Below, in pieces: positions 8,055-17,026 of a stretch of DNA of 64,000 nucleotides (the first letter of the stretch is position 1; each line of letters starts with the position of its first letter). The notes beneath the pieces were generated by a model. That model was not told where the DNA came from. It saw only the letters and a program-made list of their open reading frames with translations, and did no database searches. The translations under genes and the position numbers were made by a program. The stretch is from positions 695,975 through 759,974 of the forward strand of contig NZ_FNIX01000001.1 of NCBI RefSeq assembly GCF_900104175.1, written 5' to 3'. Source of the DNA: Lentzea jiangxiensis (GTDB lineage Bacteria; Actinomycetota; Actinomycetes; Mycobacteriales; Pseudonocardiaceae).

Positions 8055-8693
8055 CTAACCAGCGAGGACGTGCAGGATCCTCACCGGCTTGCGGGGAGCA
8101 CCGTCGAGCAGGCCGTCGGGCTGCGGCACGATCCCGGCCTTCACGATCCGGTCGAGCGTGTCCATGCCGTAGGTCACGTGGCCCATCACGGTGTAGACGG
8201 GCTTGATGTTGGCGAACGAGTGCACGATGAAGAACTCGCTGCCGTTCGTGCCGGGTCCCTGGTTGCCGTACGCGATGGTGCCGCGCGGGTAGGTCTCCCG
8301 CCCCGTCACCTCGTCGGCGAACCGGTAGCCCGGCCCGCCCTCTTCGGCGCGGTGGATGTCACCGCACTGCAGCACGCCCAGGCGCGTGGTGTCGGTCAGG
8401 CGCCAGCACTGCGTCATCGTGTAGAACCAGCTCCGCGCCAGGTGGGCGAAGTTCTCGACACCGCACGGCGCGTTGGCGCGGTCGAGGTCCGCGACGACCA
8501 CGCCGTAGTTCGTCGCGATGGTGACCTTCACGGTTCCCCGCGCGGGCACCACGGACCTCGGTGGCTGGACGGGGCGGGCGGCCGGGTTCTCCGGCGTCGG
8601 GATGAACTCGCACTTCGCGGTCGGGGTGGCCGGCGCGGCGGACGCGACCGGGGCGAGGGCGACTATCATCAGCACAGCGAGCAGCAGCCTCAT
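8055..8693 (-). CDS. Secreted cyclophilin-type peptidyl-prolyl isomerase
   Basis: A 212-residue protein with a signal peptide (RLLLAVLMIVALAPVASAAPA) and a cyclophilin domain from about residue 52 to the end. GTNGSEFFI is the conserved GTNGSQFFI core, and TIATNYGVVVADLD matches the first strand. The usual FHRVI active-site segment is replaced by CWRLTD, so catalytic efficiency may differ. It would assist folding of exported proteins at proline bonds. It lies directly upstream of cobF (3-base gap), which may simply share its transcript. Confidence 0.9.
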   Translation of the reverse strand: MRLLLAVLMIVALAPVASAAPATPTAKCEFIPTPENPAARPVQPPRSVVPARGTVKVTIATNYGVVVADLDRANAPCGVENFAHLARSWFYTMTQCWRLTDTTRLGVLQCGDIHRAEEGGPGYRFADEVTGRETYPRGTIAYGNQGPGTNGSEFFIVHSFANIKPVYTVMGHVTYGMDTLDRIVKAGIVPQPDGLLDGAPRKPVRILHVLAG

Positions 8694-8739
8694 GGGAACC
8701 GACCGTAGCCGCCGCGCAACCCCTTGTCAGCCTGCCGGA

Positions 8740-9265
8740 TCACAAGCTGACCACCTCCCGCTGCCCCGCCACCGCACGCCGCCGCCGGGGCTGGCGCTCC
8801 AGCCACCACTGCGAGATCAGCAACGGCACGGTCCACCCCGCCCAGGTCGAGATCCCGGCGATCGTGGCCGGCGGCTCCGCCTGCGGCACGCGGTCCGCGA
8901 ACAGCAGGAACGCGACCACGCCCCAGATCCGGTTCGTGATGATCGAGACGGTCAGCGCGAAGCTGCGGATCATCCACCTGCGGTGGTCGCGGAACTGCCG
9001 CTGCCGGGCCGCACGCCACGGCCGATTCGGCGGTGCGACGCGGGGAAGCGGCCGCGGAGCCAGGGCCAGATCTGCACCACGCACGTGACGATGGCGATCG
9101 ACGAGCAGACGACGTGCACCACGAGCAGGGGGTAGTGCGGCCCCAGTCCGACTGCACGCGCGCCTGCAGGCGGTCGCCGGTCAGGTAGGGCGGCAGCGAG
9201 AACGCCACGAAAGCCAGCACCACGAACGCCAACGGGCCCACCCAGGGCTTGCGCAACCACGTCAT
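8740..9265 (-). pseudogene. Broken DUF2306-family membrane protein
   Basis: Three pieces of one DUF2306 protein lie in order but in three reading frames. The ATG at 9265 begins TWLRKPWVGPLAFVVLAF; the second piece has PLLVVHVVCSSIAIVTC and SHRRIGR; the third has RQRQFRDHRRWMIRSFA through WWLERQPRRRR. The first junction (a G/C run near 9140) is a single-base slip; at the second, around 9020-9030, about 50 residues that normally separate HRRIGR from the HRRWMIRS segment are missing. The first could be a sequencing error; the second looks like a real deletion. The product would not be a functional membrane protein. Confidence 0.7.
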
Positions 9266-9642
9266 GCGGCCACGACGGCGGGTGCCGCTGACCGATCGCG
9301 CACCGATCGCTGACGTCCACGACCTCGTCCGCCGACCGGCTGCGAAACGCACGAGTCAGTCCACATCGGACAGAAAGGGGGTGTGCCGGTCGAGCCGCCC
9401 CGCCCCGCCGTGGGCGCACCGGGCGGCCAGCGCCTCGCGCAGGAGGCCGCAGCGCCGGCGACAGCGTTGTGCTGTGGTTCTGACACCTCGCTGACAGCTG
9501 ACCGGGTGTAGCTGTCAGGTCGCTGTGAGCGCACACCGGCAGTGTCAGCGCCATGGGGGAGCGCGGCTCGACCGGCTGCACCACCGTCCGGCCGTCTCAG
9601 GCCCGCACCGCAGAACCGTTTTTGGACGACGAGGGGAAGACC
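9266..9642. promoter_or_regulatory. Gene-free 377-base leader upstream of the M23 peptidase gene
   Basis: No convincing coding frame. It contains the inverted repeat CTGACAGCT (9491-9499) and AGCTGTCAG (9510-9518) separated by 10 bases, amid several TGACA/CTGAC repeats. This is the likely promoter and operator of the peptidase gene. I see no ydaO riboswitch, which often precedes such peptidases. Confidence 0.45.
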
Positions 9643-10497
9643 ATGAACGTCAAGAGGATGATCTCCGGGGTCGCCGGTCTCGCGATCGGTCTGGGGGTGC
9701 TGGTGCTCGGCGCTCCGCAGGCCGGCGCCGCCACCAACTTCGAGCTGCCCTTCCCGTGCGGGCAGACCTGGTCGGGCCAGACCCGCACCGGCCACAGCCC
9801 GCAGCTCGCGATCGACCTGAACCGCGGCGCGGACGAGGGCGACGCGGTCGTGGCGTCGGCGGCCGGCAAGGTCAGCAAGGTCCGCAACGAGGGCAGCACG
9901 AGCTACGGCCGCTGGGTCGAGATCGACCACGGCAGCGGCTGGACCACGCGCTACGCCCACCTGTCCGCGCAGAAGGTGTCGGTCGGCCAGAGCGTCTCGC
10001 AGGGCCAGACCATCGGCAACGTCGGCAACACCGGCGGCTCGACCGGCGCCCACCTGCACTTCGAGCAGCTGCTGAACGGGACGCCGCAGAAGATCAAGTT
10101 CTCCGGGACGACGATCCTGTACTACGGCACCAAGAGCTACAAGTCGAACAACAAGTGCGGTGGCGGCGGCACCACCAACCCGTACACCCCCGAAGAGGCG
10201 TGCGGTGACGGCTACAAGGTGGTCGACGGCGCCGACGTCACCGGTGCCCGCGTCTCGCTGCTCTACAACGCGTCCAACGGTTACAACTGCGTCGTCGCGA
10301 TCAAGACCACCAAGATCGGCACCGCCTCGGACGTCGGTGCGTTCCTCGAGGTCCAGGGCGAGGCCCGCACGACCGACCGCGACGAGTACGGCTACTACGC
10401 CGGGCCCGTGAAGAAGAAGGCGCCCGGCAAGTGCGTCAAGTGGGGCGGCGTGGTCGGTTCCTCCAGCTACACCAGCGCTTTCGAGCACTGCGGCTGA
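9643..10497 (+). CDS. Secreted M23 peptidase fused to a SapA-like domain
   Basis: A 284-residue secreted protein. The signal peptide ends near PQAGAATN. The M23 (lysostaphin-type) zinc peptidase domain spans about residues 35-165: the zinc ligands lie in GHSPQLAIDLNR and in HLHFE, and GNVGNTGGSTGAHLH is the family signature. After a glycine linker (KCGGGGTTNP) comes a cysteine-bearing domain of about 100 residues (YKVVDGADVTGARVSLLYNA, KCVKWGGVVGSSSYTSAFEHCG) resembling spore-associated protein A. M23 enzymes cut peptidoglycan cross-links. The ATG at 9643 with GAGGGGA upstream is preferred over the frame opening at 9553, which would put 30 polar residues before the signal peptide. Confidence 0.9.
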   Translation: MNVKRMISGVAGLAIGLGVLVLGAPQAGAATNFELPFPCGQTWSGQTRTGHSPQLAIDLNRGADEGDAVVASAAGKVSKVRNEGSTSYGRWVEIDHGSGWTTRYAHLSAQKVSVGQSVSQGQTIGNVGNTGGSTGAHLHFEQLLNGTPQKIKFSGTTILYYGTKSYKSNNKCGGGGTTNPYTPEEACGDGYKVVDGADVTGARVSLLYNASNGYNCVVAIKTTKIGTASDVGAFLEVQGEARTTDRDEYGYYAGPVKKKAPGKCVKWGGVVGSSSYTSAFEHCG

Positions 10498-10553
10498 CTC
10501 CTGGCTGACCCCGGCTGATCCAGCCGTCCACGGGGTCCACCGGATCCTCCCTG

Positions 10554-10594
10554 CGCAGACCGGGTGTGCCGAGCAATCGGCCGCCCGGTCTGCG
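10554..10594 (+). terminator. Hairpin terminator after the M23 peptidase gene
   Basis: An 11-bp perfect stem, CGCAGACCGGG (10554-10564) and its complement (10584-10594), encloses an inner GCCGA/TCGGC hairpin and is followed by TGCTTTCG. Confidence 0.8.
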
Positions 10595-10940
10595 TGCTTT
10601 CGCGTCCCGCTCCGGCCGGCAGCGAGCCACTGTGAACGACGAAGGCCGCACGGGAGCAACCGACTGACGGGGCAGTCGGGAATTGTCCGTCACAGGAGGT
10701 GCGCGAATCCACCTTCGAACAGCGAAAAGTCGTGTCAAAATCGACCGGGGGGGGACCAGTGCGGGCACCGATCGGCGACGCCGCGGATCAACGTCGTCGC
10801 AGTGGCGAAAAGCAGAACCGGGATTTGCGGTAACGTCGGTAATCGTGGGTCACCTCATTGGAGTAACGCCGGTGCCGCGATCATCCGGAGTCGGGCATCA
10901 TCACGTGGCTCGACCAAAGTCGTAGAACGAGGGGTCTCGT
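10595..10940. promoter_or_regulatory. Leader of the GGDEF/HD-GYP gene with GTAACG repeats
   Basis: No gene seen. GTAACG occurs at 10830-10835 and 10863-10868, with a near copy GTAATCG at 10839-10845, in the direct repeat CGGTAACGT/CGGTAATCG. Such repeats recall half-sites bound by the MtrA response regulator in actinobacteria, but I cannot score them. A GGGGGGG run is at about 10748-10755. Confidence 0.3.
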
Positions 10941-13070
10941 GTGACCGTCTTCCGTGCCGGCCGGACCGGAGCGTGGTGGATGTACCTGGTGGCAGGTCAC
11001 CTGCTGCTGGGTCTCTACTACCTGATCCCGGTCAGCCCCGCGGGAACGACGGGGCAATCGGTGCGAGTGGCGCTCTACTGCACGATCAGCGCCTCTGCCG
11101 CGATCGCGACTTTCGCCGGTGTCAAGCGCAACCGCCCCCAATGGCGGCGGCCATGGGTGTTCCTCGCACTCAGCCAGGTCGTTTACGCGATCGCCGACCT
11201 GACGTTCTACGCGTCGCACTACATCTTCGAGTACACGGTTTACCCGTCCTATGCGGACATCTTCTACCTGGGCCATTACCCGCTGATGGTGGCGGGCGTG
11301 ATCCTGCTGATCCGCCGCCGCACGCCGGGCCTGGACCTGCCGAGCCTGCTCGACGCCGCCGTGCTCGCGGTCGTCGCCGGAATGGCGTCCTGGCTCTACG
11401 TCATCGGCCCCCAGGCGCGGACCACGTCACCGGTGCTGGTGAAGATCGCGTCGCTGGGCTACCCGATGATGGACCTCGCGCTGTTCGTGGTGGCGCTGCG
11501 CCTGATCTTCGGCGCCGGCCCGCGGCCCCGCGCGTTCGTGCTGCTGACGTGCAACCTGCTGGGCATCCTCACCGCGGACACGATCTACGTCCTGCAGCGC
11601 CTCGACGGCAGCTACCACGCGGGCAACTCCCTCGACGCCATCTGGCTGTCGGCGAACCTGTGCATCGGCGCGGCGGCGCTGCACCCCACGATGTCGCGGC
11701 TCGGCGACCGCGCGCACGTCAAGGACGTCGGCCTGAGCCGCGGCCGGATCGTCGCCCTCTCCTCGGCCGCCCTCGCCGCCCCGGTGCTGATGCTGCTCCA
11801 CGACGTCGGCCAGTCGTCGCAGGACGTCCTGGTGATCGCCGGGGGCAGCGCGCTGCTGTCACTGCTGATCATCGCCCGGCTCGCGGGTCTCGTGGCGGAC
11901 CAGCGCAAGCTCGCGATCACCGACAGCCTCACCGGGTTGCACACCCGGAGGTTCTTCGAGGCGCAGCTGCCGCTGGAGATCTCGCGGGCGCGGCGCAACG
12001 ACGGGTCCGTCGCGGTGTTCATCATCGACGTCGACCGCTTCAAGTCGATCAACGACAACTACGGCCACCCCGCGGGCGACGACGTGCTGATGGAGGTCGC
12101 GGCACGGCTGCGCGCCGCGTCGCGGTCCGGGGAGGTGCTCGCGCGCTACGGCGGCGAGGAGTTCGCGCTGCTCGTCCCGGACGCCGGTCCCGGCAGGCTG
12201 TCGGTGATCGCGAACCGGTTGCGCGAGCGCGTGGCGGAGAAGCCGATCCCGGTCAACGCGGGCAACGACGACATCCCGCTGTCCGTCACGGTGTCGGTCG
12301 GCTCGGCGAGCTTCCCGACGCACGGCGACGGCCCCGACGACATCGTGGTGATCGCGGACCGCGCCCTGTACGCGGCGAAGGCGGCGGGCCGCAACAGGAT
12401 CGCGGTCGGGCCGGAACCGCTGCCCGCGGTCGACCCGGACACCGACGGCGCGATGGCCGAGTTCCTCTGCCAGGTCGCGGACCGGGTGGACGGGTGGCTG
12501 CACCGCTACGACCACAGCCGGTCGGTGTCGCGCTGGGCCGGGGTGGCCGCGGGGGAGTTCGGGCTCGACGCGCCGACGATCAGGGTCGCGCAGCTCGCGG
12601 GCCGCCTCCACGACATCGGCAAGGTCATCATCCCCGAGGTGGTGCTGACCAAGCCGGGCGCACTGTCCGAAGAGGAGTGGCGGCTGCTGCGCCAGCACCC
12701 CGACTTCGGCTACCGGCTGGCGCGGATGGTGCCGGGGTTCGCGGGCGTGGCCCACGTGATCAGGCAGCAGCACGAGCGCTACGACGGCACCGGGTACCCG
12801 GACGGCCTGCGCGGCGCCGACATCCGCGCCGAGGCGAGGATCCTGTCCGTCTGCGTGGCGTGGGCGGCGATGCGGTCGAACCGCCCGCACCAGACCGCGC
12901 TGGACGAGAACCGCGCCAGGCGCGAGCTCTGGGCCGGCCGGGGCGAACAGTTCGATCCGGACGTCGTGGACATGTTCCTCGACCTGCACACCCAGGGCAG
13001 CATCGGAACGCTTCGCCCATCCGGGTTGTCCGTTCAGGAAGCGGGGTTCCCGGCCGAGTTCCGGCCCTGA
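10941..13070 (+). CDS. Membrane-bound GGDEF/HD-GYP cyclic-di-GMP protein
   Basis: A 709-residue protein with about ten predicted membrane helices in residues 12-325, a GGDEF domain (about 335-495) and an HD-GYP domain (about 510-690). The active-site GGEEF is at 404-408, so cyclase activity is likely; the inhibitory I-site RxxD reads RSGE, so product inhibition may be weak. In HD-GYP the HD pair (557-558) and the YDGTGYP motif are present, but the usual HHExxDG reads QHERYDG (Gln610-His611), and the metal-ligand Asp of the downstream ADxxDAM segment is Val639. Phosphodiesterase activity is therefore doubtful. It would make, or make and sense, c-di-GMP at the membrane. GTG start with GAGGGGTCTC upstream. 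Confidence 0.92.
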   Translation: MTVFRAGRTGAWWMYLVAGHLLLGLYYLIPVSPAGTTGQSVRVALYCTISASAAIATFAGVKRNRPQWRRPWVFLALSQVVYAIADLTFYASHYIFEYTVYPSYADIFYLGHYPLMVAGVILLIRRRTPGLDLPSLLDAAVLAVVAGMASWLYVIGPQARTTSPVLVKIASLGYPMMDLALFVVALRLIFGAGPRPRAFVLLTCNLLGILTADTIYVLQRLDGSYHAGNSLDAIWLSANLCIGAAALHPTMSRLGDRAHVKDVGLSRGRIVALSSAALAAPVLMLLHDVGQSSQDVLVIAGGSALLSLLIIARLAGLVADQRKLAITDSLTGLHTRRFFEAQLPLEISRARRNDGSVAVFIIDVDRFKSINDNYGHPAGDDVLMEVAARLRAASRSGEVLARYGGEEFALLVPDAGPGRLSVIANRLRERVAEKPIPVNAGNDDIPLSVTVSVGSASFPTHGDGPDDIVVIADRALYAAKAAGRNRIAVGPEPLPAVDPDTDGAMAEFLCQVADRVDGWLHRYDHSRSVSRWAGVAAGEFGLDAPTIRVAQLAGRLHDIGKVIIPEVVLTKPGALSEEEWRLLRQHPDFGYRLARMVPGFAGVAHVIRQQHERYDGTGYPDGLRGADIRAEARILSVCVAWAAMRSNRPHQTALDENRARRELWAGRGEQFDPDVVDMFLDLHTQGSIGTLRPSGLSVQEAGFPAEFRP

Positions 13071-13097
13071 CCACCTCGTGGTGGCATGCTCCGCTCC

Positions 13098-13332
13098 ATG
13101 AGCACGGAGTACGTGTCGCGCGACTTCACGGGCGTGATCCCGCACGCGCACTTCGAGTGGTCCGAGGGAAAACCCCTGGGGCACCTGATCCTCGGTCGCG
13201 GTGATACCCCTCCGGTCGTACGCGAGATCATCCGCTCGGCTGAGAAGGATCAGACTCCACGCCCACGCGTGCACGTCGGACAGCTGGAACACTCCCCTTG
13301 CACGTCCTGCTACAGGGGGAAGGACGCTTCAC
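13098..13332 (+). other. Possible small or remnant coding frame upstream of the tannase gene
   Basis: From ATG 13098 the frame reads MSTEYVSRDFTGVIPHAHFE and onward; about its first 27 codons almost all end in G or C, as real genes here do. The bias fades after about 13200 and the frame then runs on into the tannase gene without a stop, so no complete gene fits. It may be the 5' remnant of a lost gene. I recognise no family. Confidence 0.25.
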
Positions 13333-14880
13333 ATGTCGCGCAAGTTGTTCATGTTCCTCGTCGCTTTGACGACCGTCGCCGCGGGCATCTCTCCTGCCAC
13401 GGCAAGGCCAGGACCTCGTCCGGTGCGATCGTGCGCGGACCTGGTGCGTTCGTTCGACGTGCCGGACGCCCGCACCCAGGTCACGTCGGCCGCTGTCGTG
13501 GCCGGGACGCCCGAGTTCTGCGACGTGCGCGGCACGATCGCGCCGGGCATCGGCTTCCAGCTGAAGCTGCCGACCCGCGGTTACCAGGGGCGTTACCTGC
13601 AGTACGGGTGTGGCGGGTTCTGCGGGATCATCGGCGATCCGGCCTTCCCGGCCGGGTGCGGCCCGGCTTTCGGCGACGCCGCCGTCGCGGCGACCGACGA
13701 CGGCCACCAGGTCTCGCCCGAGGACCCGTTCGACACCAGGTGGGCTGTCGACGACCAGAAAGCACGTGACGACTACTTCTTCCGCGCGCCGCACGCGTTG
13801 TCGAAGGTGTCCAAGCACATCATCTCGGTGTTCTACGGCAAGGCGCCGACCCGTTCCTACTTCAGCGGCTGCTCCAACGGCGGACGCGAGGGCTTGCTGC
13901 TCGCCCAGCGCTACCCGGACGACTTCGACGGCATCATCGCGGCGGCGCCGGGGGCCTACTACACGGCGCTGATCGCCTACCAGGCGTGGATCGCGCGCAA
14001 CACCATCCCGAACGACAAGATCTTCGTGCTGCACGACGCGGTGATGAAGGCCTGCGACGGCTCGGACGGCCTGGTGGACGGCCAGATCGACGACCCGCGC
14101 CTGTGCCGGTTCGACGTCGGCACGCTGGCCGGTCAGCTGACCGACGACGAGATCGCCCGCGTCCGCCGCCTGTACGCGGGCCCGTCCGACGGTGGGGTGC
14201 GGCTCTACCCCGGCGGCCAGCCCTACGGCTCCGAGCGGTCGTGGACGTTCTGGCTCAACCCGACCCCGGGCCTCGGCAGGGGGATCGCGCCCGAACTGGC
14301 CGACAACGGGCTGAAGCACCTCGTCTACCCGATCGGCCGCCCGCACTCGTCGCTGGAGTCGTTCGAGTTCACGCTGCGCGAGTTCCGCCGCCTGGTCCCG
14401 GAAACCGTGAAGGCGAACTCGCTCTCGCTCGACCTGCGCCGGTTCCAGCGTTCCGGCGGCAAGCTGATCCTCTGGCACGGCGCGGGCGACCAGGGCATCC
14501 CGTTCGAGGGCACGCTCGACTACTGGCAGCGCCTGACCGGCGGCACGAACCCGGACTGGGCAAGGCTTTTCGTCGTGCCGTCGATGTGGCACTGCGGCGG
14601 CGGCGACACCCTCACCGACTTCGACCCGTTCGCCGCCCTGGTGTCGTGGGTGGAGGGAGGCACCGCACCGTCCCGCATCCTCGCCGTCGGCCGTGACGAC
14701 GCCGGCAACGTCGTCCGCACACGACCGGTGTTCCCGTACCCGTTGCGCGCCCGCTACGACGGTTCCGGTTCCGTGGACGACGCCTCGAACTTCGTGGCCG
14801 CACCCGGTTTCGGCTTTGCGGACCGGATCAGGTGGGCCGGTGAGGACCTCTACCACCGGCCCGGACCCGTCGCGCCCTAG
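13333..14880 (+). CDS. Secreted tannase/feruloyl-esterase family protein
   Basis: A 515-residue protein with a signal peptide (MFLVALTTVAAGISPATA). It shows the tannase-family features: paired cysteines (SCADL, FCDVRG, YGCGGFCG), the nucleophile elbow SGCSNGGREG, the acid in HGAGDQGIPF and the histidine in PSMWHCGGG, where the CS-D-HC arrangement forms the serine triad tied by a disulfide. The family hydrolyses esters of gallic, ferulic and related aromatic acids. The ATG at 13333 has GGGGAAGGA upstream. It ends overlapping the last 4 bases of the convergent iminopeptidase gene. Confidence 0.9.
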   Translation: MSRKLFMFLVALTTVAAGISPATARPGPRPVRSCADLVRSFDVPDARTQVTSAAVVAGTPEFCDVRGTIAPGIGFQLKLPTRGYQGRYLQYGCGGFCGIIGDPAFPAGCGPAFGDAAVAATDDGHQVSPEDPFDTRWAVDDQKARDDYFFRAPHALSKVSKHIISVFYGKAPTRSYFSGCSNGGREGLLLAQRYPDDFDGIIAAAPGAYYTALIAYQAWIARNTIPNDKIFVLHDAVMKACDGSDGLVDGQIDDPRLCRFDVGTLAGQLTDDEIARVRRLYAGPSDGGVRLYPGGQPYGSERSWTFWLNPTPGLGRGIAPELADNGLKHLVYPIGRPHSSLESFEFTLREFRRLVPETVKANSLSLDLRRFQRSGGKLILWHGAGDQGIPFEGTLDYWQRLTGGTNPDWARLFVVPSMWHCGGGDTLTDFDPFAALVSWVEGGTAPSRILAVGRDDAGNVVRTRPVFPYPLRARYDGSGSVDDASNFVAAPGFGFADRIRWAGEDLYHRPGPVAP

Positions 14881-15824
14881 CGGAACTTCTCGACGGCGGC
14901 GGTGATGGCCCGGTCCATGCTGTTGCCCTCCATGATGACGTGCCCGGCGTCGTTCAGGATGACCAGTTCGGCGTCGGGCCACCTCTTCGCGACCTCCCAC
15001 GCCGTGTGCAGCGGCCCGCCGAAGTCGTTGCGGCCGTGGATGAGGATCCCCGGGATGCCTTCGAGCCGGTGGAGGTTGTCGAGGACGTGGCCGGGCTCGA
15101 GGAACGCCTCGTTGCCCCAGTAGTGGCTGACGGTCCGCGCGAGCTGGTAGCGCATCACCGGGTCCTCGTACCGCGTGCCGGTGAAGTCGTTGTCCCCACC
15201 GGTGATCGTCGCCAGGTCCCACTTGCTCCAGTCCCACGCGGCCTTCTCGCGCACCTCCGCGTCCGGCGAGTTCAGCAGCCTGTTGTAGGCGAGCGCGAGG
15301 TTGCCGTCGCGGTCCTCCTCGGGCACGCCGTCGCGGAAGGCCTCGAAGTGGTCGGGGAAGAACATGCCGAGGCCGCGGGTGATCCACGCGTGCTCCTCGG
15401 GGCGGGAGGTGGTCACCGCCGGGATGATGATCTCGCTGACGCGCTCGGGGTGCTGGATGGCGTAGGCGAGGACGAGGGTGGAGCCCCAGGAGCCGCCGAT
15501 CAGCAGCCACCTGTCGATGCCGAGGTGCTCCCGCAGCTTCTCGGCGTCGTCGATCAGGTGCTGGGTGGTGTTGTGCTCCATGCTGGTTCGCGGGTCCGAC
15601 GCCGGCGGGGTGCTCTTGCCGCTGCCTCGCTGGTCCCAGAGCACGAGGTTCCAGTGGGACGGGTCGAAGTCCTCCCGCCAGCGGGGGTTCGAGCCGGAGC
15701 CCGGGCCGCCGTGGAAGACGACCGCCGGTTTGCCGGCCGGGTTGCCGCTGGCTTCCCAGTGGATCTGCTGGCCGTCGCCTACGGGGAGGTGGCCTTGGGC
15801 GTAGGGCTCCACTCCGGGGTACAT
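14877..15824 (-). CDS. pip: Prolyl aminopeptidase (proline iminopeptidase)
   Basis: A 315-residue alpha/beta hydrolase of peptidase family S33, the usual length. HGGPGSG is the oxyanion loop, WDQRGSGKS is a family signature, GGSWGS holds the nucleophile Ser, and the acid and His lie in HGRNDFGGP and DAGHV. It removes N-terminal proline from peptides in the cytoplasm; no signal peptide is seen. Together with the secreted tripeptidyl aminopeptidase at 2928-4703 it fits a peptide-scavenging lifestyle. Tail-to-tail with the tannase gene, no terminator between them. Confidence 0.95.
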   Translation of the reverse strand: MYPGVEPYAQGHLPVGDGQQIHWEASGNPAGKPAVVFHGGPGSGSNPRWREDFDPSHWNLVLWDQRGSGKSTPPASDPRTSMEHNTTQHLIDDAEKLREHLGIDRWLLIGGSWGSTLVLAYAIQHPERVSEIIIPAVTTSRPEEHAWITRGLGMFFPDHFEAFRDGVPEEDRDGNLALAYNRLLNSPDAEVREKAAWDWSKWDLATITGGDNDFTGTRYEDPVMRYQLARTVSHYWGNEAFLEPGHVLDNLHRLEGIPGILIHGRNDFGGPLHTAWEVAKRWPDAELVILNDAGHVIMEGNSMDRAITAAVEKFR

Positions 15825-15910
15825 GGGGTGGAGGGTAGGGCTGGGTGGGCGGGTTGCCGACTGGTTTTCCGGCCGGGCGGCTGGTCGATGTTCCGGCAGA
15901 CGGTGCGGCG

Positions 15911-16453
15911 TCAGGACTTCTGCTTGGCGCTGATCTGGTCCAGGACCTCGGTCTGCGACACGATGATCTTGCCGGCCAGTGCCTTCGAGCCGATGTGCTC
16001 GCCCTTCGCCTGCGCGTCCTTGGCCATGTCGACGCCGCTGCGGAGGTGGCGGGAGAGGGTCGCGAGGAAGAGGTCGTCGTACTGCTTGCCGGTGGCGGAC
16101 TTCAGGGCCTCGACGTCCTTGGCGGTCATCATGCCCGCCATCTTGTGGGTGGCGCCGGCGTCGTCGCCGGGAACCTGGATGTTCCAGCTGCGCAGGTAGG
16201 TGGCCATCTGCTCGATCTCGCCCGCTTCGGCCGTGGCGATCTTGTCGGCCACGTCGACCACGAACTGGTCCTGGGACTTCTGCGTCGCGACCTTGGCGAT
16301 CTCGATCGTCTGGCGGTGGTGGGGGATCATGCGCAACGAGAACGTCGCGTCCGCCTCGTTGGCCGCCGGTTCGCCGGTGCTGCTGCCGCTGACCGGTGAA
16401 CAGCCCGCCAGCGCCAGCAGCCCCAGCGCGATGATGAGCAGACGCGCTCGCAT
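15911..16453 (-). CDS. DUF305 lipoprotein (CopM-like)
   Basis: A 180-residue protein with a lipoprotein signal ending in the lipobox LAGC (Cys18), followed by a low-complexity tether. The DUF305 fold has FSLRMIPHHRQTIEIAKVA and a second HLRSGVDMAKDAQ helix, with His and Met residues that could bind metal. DUF305 includes the periplasmic copper protein CopM. A second DUF305 lipoprotein is encoded at 18063-18659 beside a copper-dependent LPMO, so a copper role on the cell surface is plausible but inferred. Confidence 0.88.
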   Translation of the reverse strand: MRARLLIIALGLLALAGCSPVSGSSTGEPAANEADATFSLRMIPHHRQTIEIAKVATQKSQDQFVVDVADKIATAEAGEIEQMATYLRSWNIQVPGDDAGATHKMAGMMTAKDVEALKSATGKQYDDLFLATLSRHLRSGVDMAKDAQAKGEHIGSKALAGKIIVSQTEVLDQISAKQKS

Positions 16454-16552
16454 GAAGCCTCCCGTCTCGGTTCCCTGCCGAGGGATACGGGTGGCCGATC
16501 TGTCCGGTTCAGAGGAAGTCCCGGAACCCGGAGGATTTTCGATTCCGGTGGA

Positions 16553-17026
16553 TCAGCGCAGGTCGTCCAGTGCTTTGAGGACACCCGCCACGACGTCGGG
16601 GTGGCCCAGCGGGAGCGGCGCCCGGGTGTGGTCGTCGTCGCTGGTGCGGGCGATGACCCGGACGAACGGTTCGGTCGGGTCGACCTCCGGGTCCACCAGC
16701 AGGACCGAGCGCACGAGGTCTTCGTGCTGGCTCACGAGGTCGACCACGTCGGCCGCCAGCGGACCGCTCGACACCACGTCGAGCACGGTGCGGGAATCGC
16801 GGTGCCTGCTCAGAACCGTGTCCACTGTGGACTTCCAAGTCGGGGCGGCGGGCACGCGCAGCCACACCACGCGCAGCTCGCCGGTCAGGTCCCGCCAGGT
16901 CGCCGGGATCTCGTTGTGAGGAGCCTCTCCCGCTGGATCGATCACGAGTACCGTGGGCGCACCCGCGGGTCCGTCGGCTACGACGCCGGGGCCTGATGTC
17001 CTGCTGGGCTCGTCGAAATCGCGCAT
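16553..17026 (-). CDS. Hypothetical protein, alpha/beta-hydrolase-like fragment
   Basis: About 157 residues from ATG 17026; ATG 17053 would add nine residues and has no better ribosome site. The pattern TVLVIDPAGEAPHNE, LRVVWLRVPAAP, SRTVLDVVSSGPLAADVVDLV and VRSVLLVDPEVDP resembles the strand-helix core of an alpha/beta hydrolase, with SSGP in the position of a nucleophile elbow but no clear GxSxG, and no obvious acid or His. It is probably cytoplasmic and noncatalytic. I recognise no named family. It is divergent from the LPMO gene. Confidence 0.6.
   Translation of the reverse strand: MRDFDEPSRTSGPGVVADGPAGAPTVLVIDPAGEAPHNEIPATWRDLTGELRVVWLRVPAAPTWKSTVDTVLSRHRDSRTVLDVVSSGPLAADVVDLVSQHEDLVRSVLLVDPEVDPTEPFVRVIARTSDDDHTRAPLPLGHPDVVAGVLKALDDLR

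Noticed and set aside
9262..9642. A minus-strand frame spanning the leader and the peptidase
   Set aside because: Codon bias does not match and it is antisense to the M23 gene; the leader looks noncoding.
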